Shown here: piece after piece, positions 26,056 to 35,369 of the stretch
Numbering within the stretch: the first letter of the stretch is position 1
Layout of the letters: each line of letters begins with the position of its first letter
Assembly (NCBI GenBank): GCA_910578555.1
Contig: CAJTPS010000006.1
Coordinates: forward strand, 62,001-126,000
Length of the DNA: 64,000 nt
Direction: 5' to 3'
Origin: an uncultured Lachnospiraceae bacterium
GTDB lineage: Bacteria > Bacillota > Clostridia > Lachnospirales > Lachnospiraceae
The notes under the pieces: model-generated
The model's input: only the letters and a program-made list of their open reading frames with translations
Told to the model about the DNA's origin: nothing
Databases searched by the model: none
Position numbers and translations under genes: made by a program

Positions 26056-28431
26056 ATGTTTTTAAGGATACTGAAAAAGGATTTAAAGAGAAAAAGGACG
26101 ATGAATGTGATCTTGCTGCTGTTCATCATACTGGCTTCGATGTTCCTCGCGAGCAGCGTGGATAATCTGATTGCGGTGAGCGGAGCCATAGATCGTTTTC
26201 TGGAGATTTCCAAGGTGCCCGACTCATTTGCGATTGCCTTGTCGGATGGCAGAACGGATGCGATTGATTCTTTTCTGGAAGCGCAGGAAGGGGTTCTGGA
26301 ATATGAGATGATAGACGGATTCAATCTGATCAACGGTGATGTGAAGATCACGGAATGTCAGGCGGATGCCGGAAGAACCAGATATGAGAGAACCAATACG
26401 CTGTTTATCGGGAAGATTCCGACAAATTTTATGAAAATCTACACGGAAGAGGGGGGACCGCTTACGTTAAAGCCCGGCGAAATTGCGTTTCCCAGGTTGG
26501 AGGCGGACAATAACAATCTGCAGGTGGGAGACAAAGTCTCCATCCGGGTAGGCGGGGAAGTGCAGGAATTCCGGATCGGCGCCATTGTAAAGGACGCAGT
26601 GTTCGGAAGCTCCATGATGGGATTTAAGCGGTTGTTTATCGGGGACGAGGAGTTTGCCCGGTATGCCAGACAGGAAAATGTTGTACATACGAGAATCTAT
26701 AATGTCAATTTTGCAGATGAAGAGAAATTTCGAAGTGACTGGAGGAAACAGGATTTTACGATTATCAGTGCCATTGAGGGGGCGGGCGTGGTTCGTATGT
26801 GCTATATCATGGACATGCTGGTTGCGGGTATATTAATCGTGGTGAGCATATGTCTGATCCTGCTTGCGTTTCTGGTACTGCGATTTACGATCGTGTTTAC
26901 CTTACAGGAGGATTATAAAGAGATCGGAATCATGAAGGCGATCGGATTAAAGGACGCGGGGATCAAAGGACTGTATCTAATCAAATACCTGGTGCTGTCT
27001 GTGGCGGGTGCGCTGGCCGGACTGGCATGCAGTGTTCCCTTTGGCAATGCTGTTCTGGAACGTGCGATCGCCAATATCGTTGTAGAACGTACGGGGCAGA
27101 ACCTTATGGTCAAGATTGTGTGCGCAGCTGCAGTAGTCGGCATCGTGCTGTTGTTCTGCTATCTGAGCACTGATAAGCTGAGAAAGATTTCCGCGCTGAA
27201 TGCGATAAGGAACGGTTCCGACGGGGAGCGGTATCGGGCGAAGAGTCCCCTGAAGCTGGGGAAGAGGACGAGAATGAGACCGTATTTCTATCTCGCGGCA
27301 AATGACATCCTGAGCAGTGTAAGACGGTTCGGTACGCTGCTTGTGACTTTCTGCCTGGGGATGATGTTGATTCTGCTGCCGCTGAGCGCAGCCAACACGC
27401 TGCAGAGTGACGGAATCATCAGTGAATTTTCGTTAAGTCCTTCGGATGCCTATGTGGACACCGGCAAAGGCGAGGCCTACACGGTGGATATGGACAGTCT
27501 GTTCCACGATATGGAAGAAGTCGAAAGCATGCTTGCCGAAGAGGGGATAGAAGCAGTTACGGGAGCGGATATGGGTTACATGATTCCGTGCTATACCGAC
27601 GATCCGGAAGACTGTGTTAATTATTACGTTCTGCAGGCAGTCGGAAACTGGGACAGACATTACAGTGTGCTTGCCGGCAGGGAGCCGGAACTTGCAAATG
27701 AAGTGATGATTACGGAGATGACGGCGAAAGAACTGGACGCAGGTATAGGAGATACGATTCATTTTAAAATGGCGGACCGGACGGAGGAAATGATAATTAC
27801 GGGAACGTATCAGTCCATGATGAATATGGGGCAGGGATACCGGGTGAGCCGGAGTGCACAGATGGACCCTGCCTACGCGGGTGGAATCCTGTGTATGCAG
27901 GTGGAGATTGAGGGGATGGAGAGCGAGGAGGCATGTGAGCGGCTGCGGGAGATATTTCCGGATTACCGGATCATGGATGCCAGAGGTTTTCTGGACAATA
28001 TGATCGGCGGGATTATTGAGCAGATCGACACACTGATGTACTTTATCGTAGTACTGGTGCTTGTCATCAACAGCCTGATCACGGTGCTCATCATGAAGAC
28101 GATCATGGCCAAGGAGCGGGGAGATATTGCGCTTCTTAAGAGCATCGGGTTCGGAGACCGCTCGCTTGCGGGGTGGCAGACAGCCAGAGTACTGCTTATT
28201 CTGGCGGCCTCTGTTGTTCTGGGAACCGTGTTGTCGAATCTGCTTGCACCGTATCTCATCGGTCCGATTTTTGCCATGATGGGCGGAACTTCCATCGAGC
28301 TTGTCACGGGGACCGTGGAGGCGTATGTGTACTATCCGCTGCTGCTTTTAGCGGTGACAGGATTGACGGCGGTACTGTGTGCGGGCGGTGTGAAGAAGGT
28401 CGATCTGAAGGAAGTCAATGATATCGAGTGA
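26056..28431 (+). CDS. ABC transporter permease with two FtsX domains (MacB-like)
   Basis: The 791-residue permease has an N-terminal helix, an extracellular domain of about 210 residues, three helices with the FtsX motif 'YKEIGIMKAIGLKD' (about residue 288), a second unit with its own extracellular domain, and a C-terminal FtsX domain with 'AKERGDIALLKSIGFGD' (about 690). This double layout is that of transporters that move or sense peptides and lipids at the outer face. The ATPase and a two-component system follow in the same direction, an arrangement typical of antimicrobial-peptide detoxification modules. AAGGAGGAG precedes the start. Confidence 0.87.
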   Translation: MFLRILKKDLKRKRTMNVILLLFIILASMFLASSVDNLIAVSGAIDRFLEISKVPDSFAIALSDGRTDAIDSFLEAQEGVLEYEMIDGFNLINGDVKITECQADAGRTRYERTNTLFIGKIPTNFMKIYTEEGGPLTLKPGEIAFPRLEADNNNLQVGDKVSIRVGGEVQEFRIGAIVKDAVFGSSMMGFKRLFIGDEEFARYARQENVVHTRIYNVNFADEEKFRSDWRKQDFTIISAIEGAGVVRMCYIMDMLVAGILIVVSICLILLAFLVLRFTIVFTLQEDYKEIGIMKAIGLKDAGIKGLYLIKYLVLSVAGALAGLACSVPFGNAVLERAIANIVVERTGQNLMVKIVCAAAVVGIVLLFCYLSTDKLRKISALNAIRNGSDGERYRAKSPLKLGKRTRMRPYFYLAANDILSSVRRFGTLLVTFCLGMMLILLPLSAANTLQSDGIISEFSLSPSDAYVDTGKGEAYTVDMDSLFHDMEEVESMLAEEGIEAVTGADMGYMIPCYTDDPEDCVNYYVLQAVGNWDRHYSVLAGREPELANEVMITEMTAKELDAGIGDTIHFKMADRTEEMIITGTYQSMMNMGQGYRVSRSAQMDPAYAGGILCMQVEIEGMESEEACERLREIFPDYRIMDARGFLDNMIGGIIEQIDTLMYFIVVLVLVINSLITVLIMKTIMAKERGDIALLKSIGFGDRSLAGWQTARVLLILAASVVLGTVLSNLLAPYLIGPIFAMMGGTSIELVTGTVEAYVYYPLLLLAVTGLTAVLCAGGVKKVDLKEVNDIE

Positions 28432-28534
28432 TAATACGGCAGAAGTACAGAGTTGACTTATATGGTTAACGGAATGTTTTGTTATGCAGAATATGAGGTT
28501 ATGCGCAAGATGCAGCGCGGAAATGGAGAGAACG

Positions 28535-29305
28535 ATGAATACATTAACAGTTAAGGATTTGTGTAAGACATATATTATCAATAAAAGGCAGAACAATGTA
28601 TTGAAGAATATTAACATGGAGATCAGAGCGGGCGAGATGGTGGCGGTCATGGGACCCAGCGGCTCCGGCAAGTCCACGCTTCTGTATACGATCAGCGGCA
28701 TGGACCATCTGACGGCAGGCAGGGTGGATTTCTTCGGACAGGATATCAGCACTTTAAGTCCGTCCGAGATGAGCGAGATTCGCTTAAATCAGATGGGATT
28801 CATTTTTCAGCAGATGTATATGTTAAAAAATCTCAGTATTTATGATAATATCATACTGCCGGCCTATCAGTCCGCAAACGGCAGGGGAAAGGAAAAGCGC
28901 AGAGAGATCAATGACCGGGCGAAGGAACTGATGCATAAGCTCGGGATCAGTGAGGTCGCTGCGCACGATATCAACGAGGTCTCCGGCGGGCAGCTGCAGA
29001 GGGCATGTATCTGCCGCAGCCTGATCAACCGTCCGAAGATGATCTTTGCGGATGAGCCTACCGGCGCGCTCAATCAGCAGAATTCCAGAGAAGTGATGAA
29101 GGAGTTAAACCGCATAAACGCGGAGGGAACGACGATTATGCTTGTCACTCATGATATGAAGGTTGCCGCCAAGAGCGACCGGGTGCTTTACATTGAAGAC
29201 GGCAATATCAAAGGAGAGTATACGTTCGGCAGATACGGCGGACAGGAGGAGGACAGAGAGCGGGAGAAGAAGCTTTCCGTATGGCTGATGGAGATGGGAT
29301 TTTAG
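28535..29305 (+). CDS. ABC transporter ATP-binding protein (LolD/MacB type)
   Basis: The 256-residue ATPase has Walker A GPSGSGKST, Q-loop FIFQQMYMLKNLSI, signature VSGGQLQRA, Walker B MIFADEPTGALN and switch VTHD. These motifs are those of the LolD/MacB/BceA group that works with FtsX-type permeases. Start 28535 (MNTLTV) is chosen because GGAGAG precedes it and it matches family N-termini; an earlier ATG at 28484 adds seventeen residues unlike the family. A gap of 103 bases separates it from the permease gene. Confidence 0.88.
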   Translation: MNTLTVKDLCKTYIINKRQNNVLKNINMEIRAGEMVAVMGPSGSGKSTLLYTISGMDHLTAGRVDFFGQDISTLSPSEMSEIRLNQMGFIFQQMYMLKNLSIYDNIILPAYQSANGRGKEKRREINDRAKELMHKLGISEVAAHDINEVSGGQLQRACICRSLINRPKMIFADEPTGALNQQNSREVMKELNRINAEGTTIMLVTHDMKVAAKSDRVLYIEDGNIKGEYTFGRYGGQEEDREREKKLSVWLMEMGF

Positions 29306-29359
29306 GCAGCGAAGAAATACATGAATTGATTGTAATAGCCATTGTGAAAAGGAGTACGC

Positions 29360-30040
29360 ATGACAGACATTCTCTTAGTGGAAGATCATCAGGAATTAAA
29401 TGAATTGATGCGCATGTTCCTTGCGCGGGAGGGGTACTGTGTACACGGTGTATCCTCCGGTGAGGAAGCGCTGCTCTGGCTGGCGGATCATCGGGTAAAA
29501 CTGGTTATACTGGACGTTTCTTTGCCGGAAATGGACGGGTTTGCGGTGTGCGCCCGCATCCGTGAGTACAGCGGCACGCCGGTTCTGTTCCTGAGCGCGA
29601 GGGTGGATAAGGAGGACAAGCTCAACGGGTTTATGCAGGGGGCGGACGATTACGTGGAGAAGCCTGTGGATATGGATATCCTGTGCGCGAAGATCAGGGC
29701 GCTTCTGGTTCGCAGCTACAGCTTAAAACAGGACAATCCAGTGATGCATTCGGGCGGTCTGACGATCGATCAGGCAGCAAAGCGAGTGTATCTCGACCAC
29801 GGGGAGATCACGCTGGCGGTCAAGGAATATGAACTGCTCCTGCTGCTTGCAGGCAATCCGGGCAAGACGCTGCATAAGGAATACTTGTTTAATCAGATCT
29901 GGGGCATGGACAGCGACAGCGAGTACCAGACGCTGACGGTTCACATTAAGATGCTGCGCGATAAGATTGAGGAAGATCCGAGGAATCCGAGGCGGATTCA
30001 GACGGTATGGGGGATAGGATACAGATATGAAGAAATATGA
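29360..30040 (+). CDS. OmpR/PhoB-family response regulator
   Basis: The 226-residue protein has a receiver domain with the phosphorylation site in LVILDVSLPEMDGF (Asp about 52), acidic pocket VEDHQ, conserved Thr/Ser and Lys (VEKPVDMD), and a winged-helix output domain ending with TVWGIGYRYE. It overlaps the kinase gene by 14 bases. Its likely targets are the permease and ATPase genes upstream. AAGGAG lies before the ATG. Confidence 0.9.
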   Translation: MTDILLVEDHQELNELMRMFLAREGYCVHGVSSGEEALLWLADHRVKLVILDVSLPEMDGFAVCARIREYSGTPVLFLSARVDKEDKLNGFMQGADDYVEKPVDMDILCAKIRALLVRSYSLKQDNPVMHSGGLTIDQAAKRVYLDHGEITLAVKEYELLLLLAGNPGKTLHKEYLFNQIWGMDSDSEYQTLTVHIKMLRDKIEEDPRNPRRIQTVWGIGYRYEEI

Positions 30041-31367
30041 CATGGTCGCAGCGGCGGCGGCAATTCTCTGGCTGGTGATCTGTGCGGGCATTTTCTATTC
30101 CGGAACCCGCATAGGCAGCGAGGAAGATATGCGCTATAAGATAGAAATCAACCGGATTATGACTGATTTGGTCAATGCTGAAGACGGCACGCCGCCGGAA
30201 CAGGGGGAGGCAGATCGTGCGGCACAGTACGATCTGCGGGGCATGCAGTATGTGAGAGCGATCAGTTTCCTGCCGGCGGGGGGCAGTGTGACGGAACTCG
30301 GGCAGCCGGCGGGCGGCGGCGCGGCGACGGCGCGTATCCGGGATTTCTTCCGGAATCATAACGGTGTAAACAGCGCCGTATATCCTGTAATCCGGGACGG
30401 AAATGTAACAGGATATCTGCGGTTTGACTATGTTACGGGCACCGGGGACAGACTTGTGCTGCGTCTGGCAGTGAGCGGAATGGTCATACTGGGGCTTGCG
30501 GTATTGGGCGTGTTGTGGTATGTGAGGATGAAGATCATCAAACCTTTTCATGTGATCAGCGGCATGCCCTATGAACTTGCCAAGGGCAATCTTGCGGTGG
30601 AGCCGCAGGAGAGCAGGGAGCGATTCTTCGGGAAGTTTGTCTGGGGGATCGGGATGCTGCGCGATGCGCTGTATGATTCCAGGAACCGGGCGCTGGAACT
30701 GGAAAAAGAAAAGAAGCTTATGCTACTGTCCCTCTCTCATGATATCAAGATTCCGCTGAGCGCGATTAAACTGTACGCCAGGGCGATGCGGGAGGGAATC
30801 TGCGGGACGGCAGAAAAGCGTGGGGAGGCAGCAGGACAAATCGAGAAACATGCCGGTGAAATCGAGACTTTTATTAAGAAGATTATGAGTACGGCAAGCG
30901 AGGAGATCATAGATATCGAGGTTGCGGATACGGAATTTTATCTGGGGGATTATGTGAATAAGATCCGGGCGTATTATGAACCGAAATGCAGCCTGGTAAT
31001 GACGCGGCTTCACGTCGGAGCTTATGAGAATAAGCTGTTAAAAGGCGATATGGACCGTGCTTTTGAGGTCGTGGAGAACCTGATGGAGAATGCCTTTAAA
31101 TACGGGGACGGCAGGCAGATCTGTCTGGAATTTCATGAGGAGGATTATTGTCAGGTCATAGAACTGTATAACACGGGCGTACCGGTTTCGGTACAGGAAC
31201 TGCCCCATCTGTTCGACAGTTTCTATCGGGGGAGCAATGCACAGGATAAGGCCGGTAACGGGCTGGGACTCTACATCGGCAGACAGATCATGCTGAAGAT
31301 GGAGGGGGAGCTGTATGCGCGCCGTGAGCAGGACGGCATGCGGTTCGGTCTGGTGTTTCGCACATGA
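30027..31367 (+). CDS. Sensor histidine kinase of the ABC transporter module
   Basis: The 446-residue kinase has a transmembrane helix (residues about 5-28), an extracellular loop of about 115 residues, a second helix (about 145-170), a linker, HisKA with the phospho-acceptor in LSLSHDIKIPLSAIKLYA and a HATPase with ENLMENAFKYGDG and AGNGLGLYIG. The HisKA has Ile-Lys in place of the usual Arg-Thr. It is co-translated with the response regulator (14-base overlap). A strong hairpin at 31380-31405 ends the operon. Confidence 0.88.
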   Translation: MKKYDMVAAAAAILWLVICAGIFYSGTRIGSEEDMRYKIEINRIMTDLVNAEDGTPPEQGEADRAAQYDLRGMQYVRAISFLPAGGSVTELGQPAGGGAATARIRDFFRNHNGVNSAVYPVIRDGNVTGYLRFDYVTGTGDRLVLRLAVSGMVILGLAVLGVLWYVRMKIIKPFHVISGMPYELAKGNLAVEPQESRERFFGKFVWGIGMLRDALYDSRNRALELEKEKKLMLLSLSHDIKIPLSAIKLYARAMREGICGTAEKRGEAAGQIEKHAGEIETFIKKIMSTASEEIIDIEVADTEFYLGDYVNKIRAYYEPKCSLVMTRLHVGAYENKLLKGDMDRAFEVVENLMENAFKYGDGRQICLEFHEEDYCQVIELYNTGVPVSVQELPHLFDSFYRGSNAQDKAGNGLGLYIGRQIMLKMEGELYARREQDGMRFGLVFRT

Positions 31368-31379
31368 CGGGCTGTAAAA

Positions 31380-31405
31380 AGAGCGCCGGCCGGGCGCTCT
31401 TATAT
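31380..31405. terminator. Bidirectional intrinsic terminator
   Basis: AGAGCGCC (31380-31387) pairs with GGCGCTCT (31393-31400), flanked by AAAAA before and TTATAT after. It serves the histidine kinase on the plus strand and the hemerythrin gene on the minus strand. Confidence 0.75.
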
Positions 31406-31425
31406 AAATGCGTGAATAATTGTAT

Positions 31426-32316
31426 TCACAGCTGTTTCATGACGATTGCAAAATATCCTTTACCGCCTGTATTGAACAGGAGACTGTAGGGCGGAAATTG
31501 TTTGTCGAAGGTGCGGACAAACTGCTCGTAGGTCTGCATGTCGTTTTTCTCAAGGGTATATTTGATATCCAGATCAAAATGCTTTCCAAGATAATTTACA
31601 AACTGCTCCGAGAGAATCTTCATGGCATAGACGGCGGTCTTGTCCACTTTCTTGAACTCCTGATCCAGAATACTGTTGAGTGTGTGCAGGATCAGCGATT
31701 CCTCGAAGACGAGAAAAACCTGCATCCGCTGTTTGTCCTTGGAAATGTAGCTTAACCGGTAGCACAGGGTCTTATCGGAGGCGAAATCCTCTCCGCTGTA
31801 GTGCTTGCTGATCAGATGCGCCTCAGCCTGACACATCGTCTGCAGCCCCTGAATCACTGCTTTAGACAGGGAAGCCAGCTCATCTGCTTCCGGCTGATGC
31901 ACCCATTTATTGGGGTTCTTGCCTGCGATCGCGCGGTCCTCCACCATGATGTGACCGTTGAGCCAGCCCACGCAGATACCGAGAAAATGCTGGACGGATT
32001 CCATGCAGTAATCCCGCTCCTCCAGTTCCGCCTCCAGAGAGGGGAGTGTCTGATCACGCAGATTCTCGTGCAGACTCTTATGTACGGCATACCCCGGATA
32101 ATTGATGGACTGCATATAAGCTTCTTCCTCTGCGAAATGCTTTAATGTGTAACTCTTGAAATACTTGATGCCTTCCCTGCACGCATGCCGCTGTTTGGTA
32201 GAGTCTTCGTTGAGGGCAAGCATCCTGCCGACAATTGAAAAAAGTCTTTGATGGGCTCGGTCGATGACATCTACGCCAAGGTTAAATCGGTCATTCCATT
32301 TTACTTCTTTCAACAT
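31426..32316 (-). CDS. Bacteriohemerythrin with extra C-terminal domain (possibly CheX-like)
   Basis: The 296-residue protein begins with a complete bacteriohemerythrin: the diiron ligands H22, H60, E64, H79, H83, H122 and D127 can all be read, with motifs IDRAHQRLF, HFAEEE and HKSLH. It should bind oxygen or NO reversibly. Residues about 185-296 form a second alpha/beta domain (MQVFLVFEESLILHTLNSIL, AMKILSEQFVNYLGKHF) that may resemble CheX-type chemotaxis phosphatases; this is tentative. It lies beside a chemoreceptor gene on the same strand, separated by a terminator. AGGAGG precedes the ATG at 32316. Confidence 0.8.
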   Translation of the reverse strand: MLKEVKWNDRFNLGVDVIDRAHQRLFSIVGRMLALNEDSTKQRHACREGIKYFKSYTLKHFAEEEAYMQSINYPGYAVHKSLHENLRDQTLPSLEAELEERDYCMESVQHFLGICVGWLNGHIMVEDRAIAGKNPNKWVHQPEADELASLSKAVIQGLQTMCQAEAHLISKHYSGEDFASDKTLCYRLSYISKDKQRMQVFLVFEESLILHTLNSILDQEFKKVDKTAVYAMKILSEQFVNYLGKHFDLDIKYTLEKNDMQTYEQFVRTFDKQFPPYSLLFNTGGKGYFAIVMKQL

Positions 32317-32386
32317 AAACGCCTCCTTCTGATATTCGTTCCCGATCGTTCTTCAATATTTTACCACATTTAGCCAGAAAGAACAA

Positions 32387-32412
32387 TACGCCGGATTTGT
32401 GCATCCGGCGTA
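32387..32412. terminator. Intrinsic terminator between chemoreceptor and hemerythrin genes
   Basis: TACGCCGGAT (32387-32396) and ATCCGGCGTA (32403-32412) form a perfect ten-base stem with loop TTGTGC. An A-rich run lies on one flank and ATTGTTCTTT follows on the minus strand. It separates the two minus-strand genes. Confidence 0.7.
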
Positions 32413-32450
32413 AAAATATATGATATTTTAGTAAAAAACATCCTGCGGAT

Positions 32451-34511
32451 TTATGAATCCAGGGTAAAACTGTCCACGATCTCACGCAGGGAGTCTGCGT
32501 AAGTAATGGTCTGCTCTACCATGTTGTAAGTATCCGTCGCCAGAGAGACGATGCTTGCGTTGTTGTCTACCACGCTGACCACGCCGGAGGACGTCTCGGA
32601 GATGGAGCCGTTGATCCGGTTGATCGCTTCCGTGATCCGCACCATAGTATGGTTCATCTCATCGATGGATGTGTCGATCTGCGCCATGGTGCGGTTGACA
32701 AATCCGGCATCATTGGAGTACTGTTCGCTGACTTTCATGAAATTGCCGTAATCCGCCAGAACAGTGTGATCTAAGAAGTCCAGGGCGGCGTTGAGGCTGT
32801 CTGACATGCGCTCTACGGCAGCATTCACTTCCGTGACGATCTGGGTGATACCGCCTACCGTCTGGGAGGACTGCTCGGCCAGCTTGCCGATTTCATCCGC
32901 TACCACCGCAAAGCCGCGTCCCTGTTCGCCGGCTCTTGCGGCCTCGATGGAGGCATTCAGGGACAGCAGGGAAGTCTGGCTGGCAATCTCCATGATATTC
33001 TTGGCCAGTTCGTTGATCTTAGAAACAGACTTGGAATCCTCTATGGCGATGGCGGAGGTTTCCTTTACGGTCTGGTACATATCTTTCGTTTTCTCAGTTG
33101 CCTGCAGAGTGTCTTGTTTGAGCTTCTCCGCCCGCTTCATGATTTCTTCTGACAGGCTTACACCTTCCCGTGCTTTGGCAGTGATATCGGCGGTATTCTG
33201 TTCTACATCCCGGATCTCGCTGCTGATGGCTTCCGTGTTCTGTGCAGTCTGCTCCATACTGGCGGATACCTGCTGGGCGGTAGTGGAATTGCTGGTGGCG
33301 TTATCATTGACCGTGGTTGCGATCTGATGCAGCTCATCAGCGCTGTTGCTGATATATTCCGACGCCGATGAGATGTCGGTCATCATCTGACTGAAAGAAT
33401 GCCTCATTTTCTGGACCGCGCGGCTCATTTCACCGGTTTCATCCTTGTGTCTGAGCAGAGGATGATAGGAATCATCCTGCGAGATATCCAGATCGGCGGT
33501 CTTGCGGATGACACTGGTTACGATCTTGATCGGGGTTGTAATAGTGCTTGCAAAAATAAAGCCCAGTACGGTAAAGACCGCAATGATAATGAGACAGGTG
33601 GTGATACTGGTGGAAACGGCGCTCTGCCGCATTTCATCCAGCGGGTCCAGGATCACGTCCTGATCCATCAGCAGGCAGAAGATCCAGTTATTCAGATCCG
33701 ATACGTTATAGGCCAGATACTGTCCGGTACTTTCGTTGGTAACCAGACCGGCGGAGGGAACGCTGCCAGAGGAAATCTGTTCTACCAGACCGGTGATGGT
33801 GGAATTGTCGGATTTCGTTCCCACCAGAGACTCGTCCGGATGATAGATGAAGACGCCGTTGCTGTCTAACAGGCAGGCGTAGCTGGTGTCCGAGTCGAAT
33901 ATGCTGATGTCAGTGAGTTCGTTGGCGAAGAGAGATATTTTGATGTTGGTAAAAAGAACACCGGACAGTGTCTTGTCATCAAAATGGCTTGTCTGCGGTA
34001 CGCCGATGGAGATCATCGGTTCACCGGTCTCCTCATCAAAGAATATATTGCTCTGTGCGGGGCGGTTGTTTTCCATAATATATTTGACGAACCGCCTGTC
34101 GGCATAGGAGGCTCCTTCGGTTGATTCGATCGAACTGGCCAGGAGCAGCAGGTCGTCTCCGCACACGAAATTGATGCTCTCATGAGCGGGATTGGCCGTC
34201 ATATATTTCTTTAATGCCGCATGGACTTCATTGGAATATTTGTTACCGTTCTGGGCGCTGAAGACGAAGAAATTCTCCGAACTGTCCAGATATTTCATAG
34301 TGGAATTATACTTCTCGATGGATTCGTCGATACCGGAACCGTGCGCTTTGACAATTTCCAGAAGGGAATCGCTTATGTAGTCGGTCAGCGTATCATGCGC
34401 CATGCCGGTCAGCGACTTGTAATTGACAAGGATGGCAATGATGACGGCAGCGGTGATGAACAGAATCATGACAAGTGAGATTTTGGCTTTGATGGAAGAT
34501 AACTTTTTCAT
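32451..34511 (-). CDS. Methyl-accepting chemotaxis protein with dCache-like sensor
   Basis: A chemoreceptor of 686 residues. It has an N-terminal transmembrane helix (about residues 10-32), a periplasm-facing dCache-like domain (about 35-280), a second helix (about 290-315), a HAMP region and a long cytoplasmic coiled coil whose tip reads ARAGEQGRGFAVVADEIGKL. The start at 34511 is chosen because AGGAGG lies eight bases upstream; an earlier in-frame ATG adds 21 residues. No che genes are in the window, so it must signal to a distant array. The ligand cannot be predicted. Confidence 0.9.
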   Translation of the reverse strand: MKKLSSIKAKISLVMILFITAAVIIAILVNYKSLTGMAHDTLTDYISDSLLEIVKAHGSGIDESIEKYNSTMKYLDSSENFFVFSAQNGNKYSNEVHAALKKYMTANPAHESINFVCGDDLLLLASSIESTEGASYADRRFVKYIMENNRPAQSNIFFDEETGEPMISIGVPQTSHFDDKTLSGVLFTNIKISLFANELTDISIFDSDTSYACLLDSNGVFIYHPDESLVGTKSDNSTITGLVEQISSGSVPSAGLVTNESTGQYLAYNVSDLNNWIFCLLMDQDVILDPLDEMRQSAVSTSITTCLIIIAVFTVLGFIFASTITTPIKIVTSVIRKTADLDISQDDSYHPLLRHKDETGEMSRAVQKMRHSFSQMMTDISSASEYISNSADELHQIATTVNDNATSNSTTAQQVSASMEQTAQNTEAISSEIRDVEQNTADITAKAREGVSLSEEIMKRAEKLKQDTLQATEKTKDMYQTVKETSAIAIEDSKSVSKINELAKNIMEIASQTSLLSLNASIEAARAGEQGRGFAVVADEIGKLAEQSSQTVGGITQIVTEVNAAVERMSDSLNAALDFLDHTVLADYGNFMKVSEQYSNDAGFVNRTMAQIDTSIDEMNHTMVRITEAINRINGSISETSSGVVSVVDNNASIVSLATDTYNMVEQTITYADSLREIVDSFTLDS

Positions 34512-34681
34512 AAATGTAACCTCCTGAAATAAATGGACAATCTTGTTACTTAATCGTTTTAGGTATTTTATCATATTAGATGCAAAAATAATAGATTATT
34601 TTGCAATATAATAGCATGATTTTATAAAATCAACAAAAGAGCAACAACTATTTTGTATATATTTAACATACAGATAGGGAA

Positions 34682-34710
34682 TTGTACTAACTTAAACGTT
34701 TGAGTATACT
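34682..34710 (+). promoter_or_regulatory. Promoter with palindromic operator in the spacer, before the HPt gene
   Basis: TTGTAC (34682-34687), 17 bases and TATACT (34705-34710) face the HPt gene at 34878. The spacer contains CTTAAACGTTTGAG (34691-34704), a 14-base dyad with one pair of mismatches. The 366-base gap 34512-34877 is otherwise AT-rich and shows a GCAAAAATAA/TTATTTTGC dyad near 34578-34600 and a GTCCGC/GCGGAC hairpin near 34829-34850. No gene is seen in it. Confidence 0.5.
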
Positions 34711-34877
34711 TTGGACTATTTTTTTTAGAAAACACTTGCCATTTGTCACAAAACAACGTAATCTAAATATAGGATTCTTTACGTCTGCTTGTATGTAATA
34801 TCGCATCAGTATGTCATCAGTCCGCAGTCCGCATGTATTCCGGCGGACGATAATCTGGAATAAGGGGAGAATACGTG

Positions 34878-35225
34878 ATGAAAGAAAAATTAATAACAGT
34901 CGGAGTAGAGTATGATGAAGTGCTCAAGCGCTTCATGGGCAAGGAAGACTTTTATCTGAGAATGCTGAGGAAATTTTTGGATGACCAGAATTATAACGGA
35001 TTGAAACAGGCAATAGATGATAAAAACTGGAAGGACGCTTTTGCGTATGCGCATACGGTGAAGGGTCTGTGCGGCAATCTCGGTCTGGGCGGAATTCTGG
35101 ATTACGCGGCTCCGCTGACAGAGGAGCTTCGGTCGGAGCCATATGACGAGGAGAGCATTATGCACCACATGAAACATGTGACGAAGGCATATAATAAGAC
35201 TGTGGAAGTGATACAGTCACTGTAG
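34878..35225 (+). CDS. Stand-alone HPt phosphotransfer protein
   Basis: The 115-residue helical protein has the HPt signature AHTVKGLCGNLG at about residues 54-65, with the phospho-acceptor His. Such proteins carry phosphate between hybrid kinases and response regulators. No kinase gene adjoins it, but the hybrid kinase at 23121-25973 lacks its own HPt domain and is a reasonable donor. ATG 34878 is preferred over GTG 34875 because AGGGGA then lies about nine bases upstream. A terminator follows. Confidence 0.85.
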   Translation: MKEKLITVGVEYDEVLKRFMGKEDFYLRMLRKFLDDQNYNGLKQAIDDKNWKDAFAYAHTVKGLCGNLGLGGILDYAAPLTEELRSEPYDEESIMHHMKHVTKAYNKTVEVIQSL

Positions 35226-35252
35226 TGTGGAATGTTAATGTTGTGATTGAAG

Positions 35253-35280
35253 GAGTCTGTCAGCGGCAGACTCTTTTATA
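35253..35280 (+). terminator. Intrinsic terminator of the HPt gene
   Basis: GAGTCTG (35253-35259) pairs with CAGACTC (35267-35273), followed by TTTTATA. Confidence 0.75.
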
Positions 35281-35369
35281 ATTTCACAGGAAAATAAAAG
35301 CCCTTCGGTCAGTATGCGAAGCGCGCTTTAGGTCTACGACTATACTATATTATTTACAGGAGTAAGAGA

